Shown: piece by piece, positions 1-12,363 of the stretch | Layout: every line of letters begins with the position of its first letter | How positions within the stretch are numbered: the stretch's first letter is position 1 | Origin: Dirofilaria immitis | Taxonomy: Eukaryota > Nematoda > Chromadorea > Rhabditida > Onchocercidae | DNA length: 64,000 bases | Reading direction: 5' to 3' | NCBI GenBank assembly: GCA_024305405.1 | Contig: JAKNDB010000103.1 | Location: 2,790,001 to 2,854,000 of the forward strand | Translations under genes and position numbers: made by a program | Notes under the pieces: model-generated | The model's database searches: none | The model's input: the letters and a program-made list of their open reading frames with translations, nothing else | Told to the model about the DNA's origin: nothing

Positions 1-195
1 AATTTATAATTATAAAATTACCCGCGGGCTATTTTATAACATTCAGTCAAAATAATTGACTAAAATTTCTTTCTCGATGTTTGATTATTTAATTAGAACA
101 CATTTTAAATGATACACATTTTTCTCTATCAGATCGCAATCAACAACAACCTATCCTACCAAGTTTACAAAATTTTACCAATAACAGTAATAGCA

Positions 196-345
196 GTTGT
201 AGTAGTAGTAGTAGTTGTAATAGCAATAGTAGTAATAGTAGTTGATAATAGTGATAACAGTAGTAGTAGTAGCAGTAATAGTAGTAGTAGTGGTAGTAGT
301 TGTAGTAGTAATAGTAGTGATAATAGTGATAACAGTAGTAGTAGT
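196..345. repeat. Imperfect (TAG/AGT)n trinucleotide tract
   Basis: About 150 bp of GTA/GTT and AGT/AGC triplets, interrupted by point changes. It creates apparent open frames on both strands (Val/Ser runs on plus, Leu runs on minus) that are not genes. Confidence 0.85.
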
Positions 346-774
346 GGTAAATGAATTGATAAATAAATTGATGAAAAATTTTTGGCGAAATAAGACGGAA
401 GATTAGAATGGGTTGAAATTTTTGTCAAACTTTTTTTAAACTATTTATCATTTCCATTTCCTACATTTTTCAATCATTTTTTGATATTATTTTAACTTTT
501 TCAATCTCATAAATATATCTATGAAAGAAAATTTCGCAATTTTCAAAAATGATAATAAATGATAAGAAAAAAATTTATGGAATAATTTTTAATTTCTACC
601 ATTTCTCAATTATCAATAAATGATATAGCCTTTAAAAGTTTAATTTTTTTCATAGAAAAAAAACATTGAAACTTGAAATAGAACTTAAAGCTTCTAATTC
701 AAATGAAAAAAGTTTTTCAATCATATTTTCTTCTATCAATCGTTTTAGTATAATTTTATTTCATGCATAAATGA

Positions 775-872
775 AATCATATCAATATCGAGATATTTAT
801 AATTTGAAAGCTAGAAAGCCATTGATAAATAAAATTACATCAATATTGAGATATTTATAATTTAAAAGTTAA
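775..872. repeat. Diverged short tandem duplication
   Basis: Two copies of a motif built around ATATTTATAATTT lie about 60 bp apart, each preceded by ATCAATAT and followed by AAAGYT. This is a local duplication in noncoding DNA. Confidence 0.6.
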
Positions 873-2159
873 ATAATTAGTGATAATAAAATTTTGAATA
901 TAATTAAAATTAATTTTATAAAATTGATTGCCAAATTTGAGACATTAAATTTTCTATAAATACCAAATAAATCTTTATTATGTATTACAGGTGTGACAGG
1001 TAGATTTTTCTTTATCTTTTTAGCAATAACTAATTTCATTTAAAGAAAAAATAAAATTAGTCAATTAATTTTATTCAAAAAACGAAATGTCAATAATAAA
1101 ATCCATTATCAGTTCTACCGATAATATATGATTCCCTTTTTTTGCATAAAATTTACATAAATTTAAGCTTAATTTTTTTCCATTTTATTAAAATATTTTG
1201 TAGTATTTAAAAAATTATCAAACTTTTTTCCCATTATCTTTTATTATCATATTTGGTATAAGAAAATAATGTTTCATAAAACGAACATTTTTTTTAAACA
1301 TTTTCATCAAATCGAACATTTAAACTTTTACATTATCAAATCAAAAAAGTTTGATAAGTTTGAAAAAGTTGAATTTGTGTAAAAGGAAATTATTATAAGA
1401 ATGTAATGAAATAATAAATATTATTATCAATCAAAATATGTTGAAATTGCAATATTTGTTGATATATTATTTTCAAATTTTATTCTGTTTAAATTTAATT
1501 TGTTATCAAATCAATATTTTTATCATATCACACCATAAGAAATCAAAGATTAAATTTTATCAAAAAAGTTTTTAATTTATAAAAAAAAATTAAAAACCTC
1601 ATTTGCGATAGTTTGTTTAAAGATGCTAATATCTGGTGGATGCATTTTCGTTTTCTTCTTTCTTCTTTTATGCCAAATATTCTTCAATTCTTCAATACAG
1701 ATTTAATTAATATTATTATCAATATATCATATCAGATAATTCCCATTTAAATATTCATCCAAAATACGATTGATATGCTTTGATATGCATTGTTAATATA
1801 TCATTTCATTCCATTGATAAGTACTTTTTGCAATCGTTTTTATCGAATCGAATATTGTTTATAATTGAATTAATTCATTTCATATTTTCTATTCCAATTA
1901 GGCTGAAAAAATTAAAATTTTTATATTTATAATCCAATTTTATACTTTCATTACTAATATATTATACAAATATATCGAATAAAAAAGGCTTAATAATGCT
2001 ATTTAAGGAATTATAAATCTTATTTTAATTTTAATTTCCAATATATTCATAATGAATGTTTCCTTTCTTTGGCATTTAATTGTTTTTTTAAAAAGGAATC
2101 TTTTCTACGAGACATCGAATACGGAATAGAATCGGAATAGTTATTGAATCATCAACTTT

Positions 2160-2660
2160 CTAAAAAAATTAATTAAAATCAAAATTCATGCGTTAATTGG
2201 AATAGAATAAGATGTCAAATCAAAAAGGAGTTAGTACTAAAAAGAATCAATTGGAATAGAATAAGATTAGTCAACAAGAAGGTAGTACTGAACTGATTAA
2301 AATCAAAATTTATTTGTTAATTGGAATTAATCAGAATAGAATGAAGTAAGTGATGGATCAAAAAGAAGACAGTACTAAAAAACAATTAATTAAAATCAAA
2401 ATTCAGACGTTAATTGAAATTAATTGGAATAGAATAACATTTAAGTTAAAAAAGATAGTACTAAAAAACAATTAATCAAAATCAAAATTCAGGCGTTAAT
2501 TGAAATTAATTGGAATAGAATAACATTTAAGTTAAAAAAAAGATAGTACTAAAAACAATTAATCAAAATCAAAATTCACGCATTAATTGGAATTAATCGG
2601 AATAGAATATGATGTTAAATCATCAACTCTCTAAAAAGAAAAAAAATCAATTAAAATCAA
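2160..2660. repeat. Minisatellite with a unit of about 85-95 bp
   Basis: Five or so diverged copies follow in tandem. Each carries AAAATCAAAATTCA, then a GTTAATTGGAAT-like block, GGAATAGAATAA and a TAGTACTAAAAA core. The two copies around 2390-2560 are nearly identical; outer copies are more diverged or truncated. No open frame or transposon end is visible. Confidence 0.8.
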
Positions 2661-4928
2661 AGTTCATCCAAATATATCATTTATGAAGAATGAATCATAA
2701 ATTTAATATATGCAGAAATGTTAATCGCGAAATATTTGATGCAACAAATAAATTCGAAATGATTGACAATTTTACTCAATTACTAAATCATAAATAAATA
2801 TGCGAAATGGATATGTGTCATAAAGGCAGTAATATATTATCGAATTTGTTAATTTAAATACAAATTCAAATCTAAGCAATAACAGATCGATGATAAATTT
2901 TGGAGAAATTTACTCCAGACAACAACTTAGTAAAATGATGTGATAAATGATAAATGAGAAAATATGATAAATTAGAAAGTTAAAAATTTTAACTTTAAAA
3001 ATATCGCATATTTCTACTGAACTTTCATATAAATATATGTTTATTATTTAACTAAACAATTACTATTTTAACTTATAATTTAAAATTCGCTAATATCACT
3101 CAAAATTTAATTTCAAAATACAAATTATTTTGTTACTTTTATTAAATGAAGCATGCGAATATCGCAATTTCATAAATTTTCGCAAACAAATTTTTGCGTA
3201 TAAAATGACTTACATTAAAAAACCGAAATTTCTACCATTAAACTACTTAAAATAATTTTACCCAAATTTCTAAAATTTTAGAATTTTTGGAAAATGCATG
3301 CATTTATCTAGTTTTTCGAGAATAAGTGTTACACTACTGTATTATCGATTTTGGAAGATTAAATTTCAAATTTCTAATATCATGTATTTGAAATAATTTT
3401 GTCCCGAAAAATTATTAAAACTTTAGAAACTTTGCAAATACAAAAATTGGTAGAAATTCTCGACAATAAATCATCCCTTCGTATTATCATTTTAAACTAC
3501 TAATTTGCATATTTTATTAATCATAAAAAGCATCAAATAAATATGGAAAGATTAATTCGTTCTATATGAAATTATTCAATTATATTAATTAATAGTTAAA
3601 AAATAATTTTTAATTTCAAAAATTTCGATAAGAAATGTCAATAGAAATTGTAAAAATTTTATTTTGTAATATTTCAAAATTAACAAAACTTATTTTATTA
3701 TAAATAAGAAAGAATAGCAAAATTTAAATTTTTAAAAACTTGAAAATTTTCAAAATTTCTCCAAAATTGAAATTATAAAATTGCGAAAAAAAAAGTGACG
3801 AAATCGTTTGCGAATTCATAAATGATTTGCGTAACAATTGCGAATTTTGTAAATAGATTATAGAAATTTTTGATGAATACAATTGTTATTATTTCATTCT
3901 TTTTTTTTTTATAACTCATTTTATAATAATTCTTTTTTAAATCTAACATTTAATCGTAATTATGCGCATATAATTTATTATTATTCTTTCTAAATTAGAA
4001 AATTAAAATAAAATATATTATAAAAATAAAATTCAAAGAAATATTTAAATTGCAAAAATTAATTTTTCAACAACAAAATGAATAAATAAATAAAATTTCT
4101 AAAAAAAAAAATATTTATTTATAATTCAAAATTTTTATGTTATCTATTGTTAATGAATGAATATGTGTTTATGTACATGATAGTATTGAAATTATCAATA
4201 CTATCAATCTATATTCCTAATCATTCAACTATTTTGACAATTTTAAAGAATTGTCTTGAGGATTGATATTTTGAAAACTTATGACATTACATTTTGTCTG
4301 TTTCCGGCATCATTAAAGTAACAATTTCACTTTTATGCAAAAATTAGCATAAAATTAGTAAAAAGAAAAGTCGAGAATGCTAAAAAAAAGAATATATGAA
4401 AGCGTTTGTTTTTGTTTTTTTTTTTCGCTTAAATAATAATATCACATTTGCTTTTTATTCAAATTAATTATTAAATTTAATTTAATTACGATATTAATAA
4501 TATATCATGATGATCTATTAAAAGTAATGCTTAAAATATGTATAAAATTTATTTACTTTCCCATGCAAATTCTATTGATATAATTCTCGATTATATATTC
4601 ATATCGAGAAAAAATGTATGAGAAATATTCGAATAAAAGACTTTTGTTTATTGCTTTCATTATAGAGAACGATTAAGCAAGTCAAAGGTAGTATTTGAAA
4701 ATGCTAACAACAACAACAACAACAGTAAACAATTTTAGCAGGTAAGGTGAAATTTAATGTGCATTGATGCATAAATTAGTTTAGAATTATCGGTAATATA
4801 CACCTGTTATTATTTAATAAATATCATTCTTAAAGAATTGATTGATAAAATTGGTGGAAATATTTCATTATCGATATCATCGCTGATATCATTTCATTTT
4901 TTTTTGAAATTTTGATTTTTATGAATCC

Positions 4929-5250
4929 TGACAAATTAAATTAGCCAAATAGTTATTATTTTCAAACTTATTCCAATTATAATGAAGTAAAATTTAACAA
5001 TAATATACTGATAAATTTAATTGATTATCAATGATAAAATATTCTATTAATAGCCAAATTAATATAGTTATACTAATTTCATTAACTAATTAAAATCAAT
5101 TTTACGACTTCGATCTCCACAAATTTGACAAAATTAAATTAACCAAGTATTTATTCCAATCATAATGAAATTAAATCTAACAATGATAAACAGATAAGTC
5201 TAACTAATTATCAATGATAAAGGAAATTCGATTGATAGCTAAATAATTAT
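4929..5250. repeat. Diverged tandem duplication of about 200 bp
   Basis: A block starting at TGACAAATTAAATTAGCCAA recurs about 200 bp later as TGACAAAATTAAATTAACCAA. Both copies then share TTATTCCAAT, ATAATGAA, TAACAATRATA and ATTATCAATGATAAA in the same order. Copies differ by substitutions and short indels. Confidence 0.65.
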
Positions 5251-6009
5251 ATTAATACTTCTGGTTAAAATGAATAGTTGACTGATCTGAATAATTAATT
5301 AGAATTAATTTCCGATATAAGAATATATATGTAAACATTTCAAAAATACACTTGTTATGGAAAAAAGTTCATTAAACGTTGATTTAATTAGCAATTTAAT
5401 ATATTGGAAATACCGTATCGATGTACTTGAAATATTTCAAAATATAATATTTCCTTTAAATTTACCATTATTCTATTCTAATTCTATGTCATATTTTAAT
5501 TTGAAATTTAATTTCCACTTGATAATTTAATTTATACTTTCTATTCAATCTCTTTCTTTTCGAAATATATTTTTACAATAATTAGTAATTAAATTTAATA
5601 ATCGATTATTAACTAACAATTAATTATGCTAATTTATCAAATTAATCATCGATCGAAATTATCATATCAGAATTATTACAAATCAAACGGAAATTAAATT
5701 GAATTTTCTTTATGATAAGAAACTTTGTATGTAAAAATATTACTTAAAATAGTTTAATAAAATTATTTAATTTTAAATTACATATATTATATTATAATTC
5801 AGTTTTTAATTTTAAATTATATAATAAGTAAAATAAAATATATTGATAAAAAGAGAGAAGGGAAGAAATGAATAAATAAATTAAAAATATGATGTAGAGA
5901 GGGAATGATATAAAATTTTGAAAAGGTATAAAAGAAAAGAAAAAAACAGATGGACTATTTCATATTGAAGTATCACTTGAAAATTGCCAAATAGGGAAAG
6001 AATTGAGAA

Positions 6010-6232
6010 ATGGGCCGTAATAATATGAAATCAATTATTAAATTGAATATATTCAATAAGCAATCAATGATTATCAGTAATTTTTATCGATCTATAATAC
6101 TAATAGCAAGATGTTGAAATAATTTGGAAATGGATCATAATAATATGAAATCAATTATCGAATAGAATATATTCAATAAGTAATCAATGATTATCAGTAA
6201 TTATCATTGATTTACAATAAACAAGAAGTTGT
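6010..6232. repeat. Tandem duplication of about 115-120 bp
   Basis: Two copies share AATAATATGAAATCAATTAT, AATATATTCAATAAG and AATCAATGATTATCAGTAAT in the same order and spacing. It is noncoding. Confidence 0.75.
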
Positions 6233-8009
6233 ATGATCCTCTCAAAAACTACAATATTTCTTCAATTACAGTAAAACTTAGTCATCAAAAAGTTATTGTA
6301 ATTTAAAAGAAATGTTAATTTCGTTAAAACTCATCATCTAATACGATACTAGTCATTATTCACTTGTTTCAAAATTTCTAACTAATTTCATATTTGATTT
6401 CGAATTTAAGTTTTATACATAATAAAAATGTGTAATATTATACGATTTAATACCGTAATAGTTTCATTGAATTCAAAAATTTACGATTATTTTTCGATAC
6501 TAAAATCATTGATTTCAAATTAAAAATCGAAAAAAATGATTAAAACTCACTAAAAATATTTCATTTTTAAGTTTTATTCGATACGATATATGACATTGGA
6601 ATAATTTAATTAATATTTAAGTTATTGATTTTAATTTCCATTTTTTTTCTTTTTAATAAATAAATCATTCATTGAAAATCATTTAATATGAAATTAATCC
6701 ATTCATTTGTTTGTTTACTTCAAAACTTTTTACTAAACTTTCTTATTAAAAACAAAAAAAATGTCAACTTTAAATTTATTTTAATAAAATTTTTAATTAT
6801 AAAATTTAATATTAAAAATTAATTTTTTAATTATAAAATTATTTTCTAATAATAAATTATTCATTTCGTGCAGCGCAATACTTTTAAATTTTATCAATAC
6901 AGCATACTTTTCTTTTTTTTGAAAAAGCCAAAAATTACTTTCATTTTATTATTACTACCAAAAAAGGCAATAAATTTAATTTTTAATTTTTTTCATCCTC
7001 AAATTATCCATTTCAAAAAAAAGGAAAAAAAAGGAAAGAAAACTTTGATGGTATCACATTCCATCTTAGTTATATTTATATTTACATATATGTATATTTT
7101 GAAAAGATTGAATCAAAGATCAAAGGAAAAAAAAGAAGAAGAGGAAGAAGAAGATGACAACAACACAATAATAAAAATGTTGATGATAATTAGACGATAT
7201 CAAAATTCTTTTCAAATTTTTAACCCTAAATTTTATACGGTAAATAAATTTGCTTAGAATGTAAAAGAAAGTGGGAAAAGAGAGAAAGAAAAATATTTTT
7301 AAAAATAAATTTTAAAATTTAAAATTTCTCTCAATTACTATCATTTCAATTTTGATATAAGATATATGAAAAGTTTGCAATAGGAATTTATGCAAATTAT
7401 CTAAGAAATTCTGATATTAAATATTCCGACAAAAAAAAGATAAGTGATAAAATGAACATGAAATGATAAAGAAATGAATGAAATTAATTTAATATTAAAA
7501 TGATAATTATAAAGTTCTTAAAATGCACGCCCGTATAGATTGTTTTATTTTTATTTTATCAAGCTTTTTTATTTTCAATGATATGATATCATAGCATATC
7601 GTTTTTTATGCTTTCAATATCATATGATTTTCAAATTTTTATATCATATCATATCATGATATCAAAAAACGATATCATTTAATATCATTTTTTTCTGAAA
7701 AATTTGATAATAAAGCTTATTTTCATTAGAAAAATATATAAGAATATGATGATATATTATTTAAAATAAATTGCTTATTAAATTAATAAACCAAAGAAAG
7801 ATTTTGAACTAATCAGCGATTGATTTTTTTGCAACAAATCGATAACATTTAAGGTAACTGATAAGCGATGGGAAATGTTTGCGATCGTTGGATTTTCTTT
7901 TTTAATTTTAAATTTTACGAAGAAATGCTTATATTTTTTTGTCTGCAAAGGATATTACTAAAAAAATTTGATGAATTTCGATTGCAAATCAATGAAAATT
8001 AAAAATTTA

Positions 8010-8430
8010 AAAGTTATTCCTGACGTAACCTGAAAAGTTGTTCTCGAGTACATCGAGAACAACTTTTCCGGAACGTTATTCTTATTCGTTAATCGAGAAC
8101 ATTATTTCTCAAACAACCGCAGGAAAAAACAGTTATTTCTGATATTGGCTTGAGGATAAAAGCATTTATTCCTTATGTAGGCTAAAAATTTATCCCTAAT
8201 GTAGCTCGAGAAAAAAAACATTATTTCTCAAATAGGCCTAAGGACAAAATAGTTATTCCTGATCCTTATATAGTTCTGAAAAGTTATTTCTTATGCTCAA
8301 GAATAAAATATTATCTCTTAAGTAATCTGAGGTCAAAACTTCCTGATGTTTGCATGAGGATAATAGCACTTATTCCTAATGTTAGTTTGAAAATAAAGCA
8401 ATTATCCTGAAGTATCTCTGCGAATAAATA
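8010..8430. repeat. Diverged minisatellite, unit about 45 bp
   Basis: About eight loosely conserved units of the pattern TTATTCCTGATGTA, then GCCTGAG, then GATAAAA. Units vary in length and carry many substitutions. No coding potential is seen. Confidence 0.65.
8033..8067. repeat. Perfect 15-bp inverted repeat (hairpin)
   Basis: The left arm AAAAGTTGTTCTCGA (8033-8047) is exactly complementary to TCGAGAACAACTTTT (8053-8067), with a GTACA loop. It sits at the head of the following minisatellite. It could fold as DNA or RNA, but nothing shows that it is transcribed. Confidence 0.85.
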
Positions 8431-8628
8431 AACTAATTAATTGAGGAAGATGAAACGACCTTTAAATAAAAAAATGAAATAGGTGAAAGAGTAAAATGGA
8501 TGAAATGATAAGTGATAATAGTCAAATGATTTATTCAAATCATCGTATCAACATTACACGAAATCGAAATACCTTTCGTACCTCCCCATTGTTGCCATTT
8601 TCACAGCTGACTTTCTTTTCAATGCACT

Positions 8629-8818
<190 letters not shown>

Positions 8819-9299
8819 ACATTATTTCATATACCGTTATTTCCCCTTTCGTCGTGTCTTTTATCATTTTATCTTGGCAGAGATTGGCAAATAGAAAATG
8901 AAAAAATCAATTTTTAACAATGTTGTTTCCGATTAAAACTATTCCTATCATCCAATTTGATTTACATTGATAGTGCACATTTATTGCACTTTTTTTTTCG
9001 TTGCACTTTATAAAATTATTTCATAACAGAATTTGTTTTTAGATTTTCAATTCAAATTTTGATTAATTCAAATTTGAATTCTATAATCGATATGAATTCA
9101 TTTGATAATAAATTATATTAGCAAATATATTCTTGCACTATCGATTTTGCTTTAAAGCTAATAATAAATTATTTGATAATAAAATTCAATTTTAGATTTT
9201 TAATACAAATTATTTAGATTCGAATTTGAAATTAAATTTTTTCTAATTCAAAATACTAAATTAATTGTTAATTTATTTATATAAAAGAATAGAAATTGA

Positions 9300-9425
9300 A
9301 ATTTTCTTAACTGATAAATTAAATCATTCTGATAATGAATTCAATTTAATAAATTAATGAATTTTGATAATGAATTCGATTTAATCAATTAATGAATTCT
9401 GATAATGAATTCAATTTAATTATTT
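9300..9425. repeat. Tandem repeat, unit about 40 bp, three copies
   Basis: Three copies of a unit containing CTGATAATGAATTCAATTTAA and AATTAATGAATT. One copy has GATTTAATC in place of AATTTAATA. Confidence 0.75.
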
Positions 9426-9773
9426 CAAAGAATATTTCCTATACGATACAAAAATTCCTACAATTTTTAATTCAAATACAAATTATAAAACAATCCTTCT
9501 TCAATCACATATGCTGAAAAAAAGAGCGCATTGAAAATGATAAGTTCAATTTTTATTTTCATCAGATTGATTTGTTTATTGAAGCGTTAAAGCTAATAAA
9601 TGTAGCAACTGCTAAATGATATTTGTTGAAAGCTTTTAACTTTTTCTAAATCATTCGAATTTTTCTTTTTCAATGATAAATTATCATTGATTTTATCTTC
9701 ACGCCTTCTGTTTTGCTTTATCAATTTGTTTAGAAATAAAAAAAAAAATAAAACTCTCGTGTTTCACACAAAC

Positions 9774-9860
9774 TGACACGCAATTTGAAATATTTCACGA
9801 ATTTTGAAATATTTCACGCAATTTGAAATGCTTCACGCAATTTGAAACATTTCACGTAAC
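9774..9860. repeat. Tandem repeat, unit about 20 bp, four copies
   Basis: Four copies of a unit close to TTTCACGCAATTTGAAATA, with CACG always retained. The repeated CG dinucleotide stands out in this CG-poor stretch. Confidence 0.8.
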
Positions 9861-11384
9861 TTCTAAACAAGAAATCATAGCGTGTAATGTTTTAATTTCA
9901 ATGAATGTTAATAAAATTGCAAGCGATCTATTATAGTTTCTAATATATTTTATTGTATGATATATGAATTTAATTTTAATGGATATATATATCAAATATC
10001 ATTATAGATTACAAGATTACTGATTATCGAAAAAGATTACTGATTATCGAATCAAATCATTCTATAATTGATGAAACGAAGTGATAATTATTGGGAATAT
10101 ACATGAAAGGGAGCAAATTTGAAGCAGATGGTTTTGATTAATATTTTGCAAAATAGCAAAACAACAATTGGCGACCAAATGTCTTCAAAATTCTTTTTTT
10201 TTTCCTAAGGGATTTTTCTTGAGTTAAAATCATTTGTGATAAATATTGATTAGATTAAGACATAAATATATGATAAAATTCATAGATCATCGAAATTTTT
10301 AAGCAATTTTTATTTTATCATTAAATTGAAATAGCATTTTTAGCGCTTAAATTTTAATAATATTGCGAAATATTTTGAAAATTTGTCATAAATTTCTATC
10401 AGAAAAAAAAGTTTTTCCGTAGGAGATAAAAATGATTTATCAGATTGATTTAAAATTGATAATAAAATATTTTTAATGCTACGATTAGACAATGATGTTG
10501 AATTTAACGCGAAAGTATTAAAGATTTCGAGAAAATTTAAAGAGTTTCATGAATGATAAGAAGAAATTGCAGAAGTGTAAATTATTCCAATAATAATGAT
10601 TAGTGATAATAATGGCTAACGATAGTGATAAATATAGAATAAATGATAAAATCGATAAGATTAAAATTTGCAAATTTTAAAAATAATTTAGTAAAGATTT
10701 GAATATAATTTAAAATATTATAAAACATTTTGGCATTATGAATATATTTCAGGACAGGATAGGCATGTAAATTACTATACCTCTGATATTATCTGTTTTA
10801 GTATATTTGAGCTAAACATGATAATGAACTTTATCAGTTCTACAACTTACTATGATTCAGTTAATTTTTATTTTAACATAAGATTAACGTGATGGAACCA
10901 TTTATCTACGTAATTTTGCTATCAGAAAATATTAGTGATTTTTCAGATGAAGATAAAATGATTTTCAGAATGAATTGGATCTTTTCATAGGCAATTATAT
11001 GCCAATTTTTGATAATCAGAAGAACGAATTTCACTTATCTTTTATCATTCAAATCAGACACAAAAAATAAGCAGATGGGTACTTTTATAATATTTCAGTT
11101 TGAATTCAAATTATTTAGAATGAAATATGCGTCGGAAAATTACGACGAATAGGATCGTTCATTTTAGCAAATAAAAATTTTGTTATTAATCATTTTAAAG
11201 TAAACAAATAGTTTAATCTGAGCTAATTTAATTTTAGATTCAAAATTTTTAAAAATTGCGAAAAAAACTTTTTCTTTCAAAATTGAAAAATCGATTAAGT
11301 TTTAAATTTAAAATTTTAAGAAGTTTTTTAATTTTAAATTGAATAAAACTTTTTTAAATTCAAATAAATAAACAAATTTATTTA

Positions 11385-11575
11385 TTCATTCATTCATCGA
11401 TTCATTCATTCATCGATTCATTCATTCATCGATTCATTCATTCATCGATTCATTCATTCATCGATCCATTCATTTATTCATCGATTCATTCATTCATCGA
11501 TTCATTCATTCATCGATTCATTCATTCATTCATCGATTCATTCATTCATTCATCCATTCATTCATCCGTTTATTT
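11385..11575. repeat. 16-bp tandem repeat (ATTCATTCATCGATTC)n
   Basis: About ten or eleven copies, the first half highly regular. Later copies lose or gain a 4-bp ATTC step or change CGATTC to CCATTC. It is a compound minisatellite built on an ATTC tetranucleotide. Confidence 0.85.
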
Positions 11576-12363
11576 CATTTAAAATTTTAAAAAAAAGAGA
11601 GAATAGAAAGAAATATAAATGAAGGAAATATAAATGTAAAAGGGAAATTCAAATAAAATGTTAAGAAATTTTTCAAAGAACTTTAAATGCAAAAAAACAA
11701 TCACAAAAGCATTAAAATCAATGCAAAAAAAACTAAAAATTACCAAATGTCAATATTATTTTGTTTATTTGTCATTTTTTTTCCTTTTCGAGAAATTATT
11801 TTTGAATTTCAACAAATTATTACTAAAACAATTGTTTATTAAAAATAAATTTTGCATAGAAATGATTAACAATAAGCAATACTATGCTATACAAATAATC
11901 ATATCAGTAAGTTTTATCAATTATAAATTAATTTCAAGAAAATTGATCGATTTACTATTTCCTTTTTTTTTTAAAATCTTAAAATTTATAATAAAATCAA
12001 AATAAACATTGCAAAAACATTTGTTTAGTAAAATAAAATGATATTGAAATGATATTGATTAGTTCCAAAAAAATAATAATAATAAAACATCGCAAAAAAA
12101 AATTGAAAGGAAAAAAATCAAAATAATACTGATTTTAGATTAAAAATATCATCTCGCTGCATCGTATTTATTAAAAATTACCAAAACTATGATTTTTGAT
12201 CAAAATTTTATCATTACAATTATCATAATATCATCATTAATATTATAATGCATATCACATTAATTTCTGATAATATCAGCAATAGCCAATGTTATAGTTG
12301 ATAATATCTTTTATCATTGTTAATAGTTGATAATATTTATCTACAAAAAGATGAACGAATATG

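Noticed and set aside
109..428. Open frames of 81 codons (plus) and 87 codons (minus) at the window start
   Set aside because: Both are translations of the TAG/AGT trinucleotide tract (Val/Ser or Leu runs) with no domain or splice context.
6868..7257. 129-codon plus-strand open frame
   Set aside because: Low-complexity Phe/Leu/Lys/Glu sequence from T- and A-rich tracts, with no family resemblance and no exon neighbours.
11658..12005. 115-codon plus-strand open frame
   Set aside because: Lys/Phe/Ile-rich translation of AT-rich DNA without motifs; most likely a chance frame.
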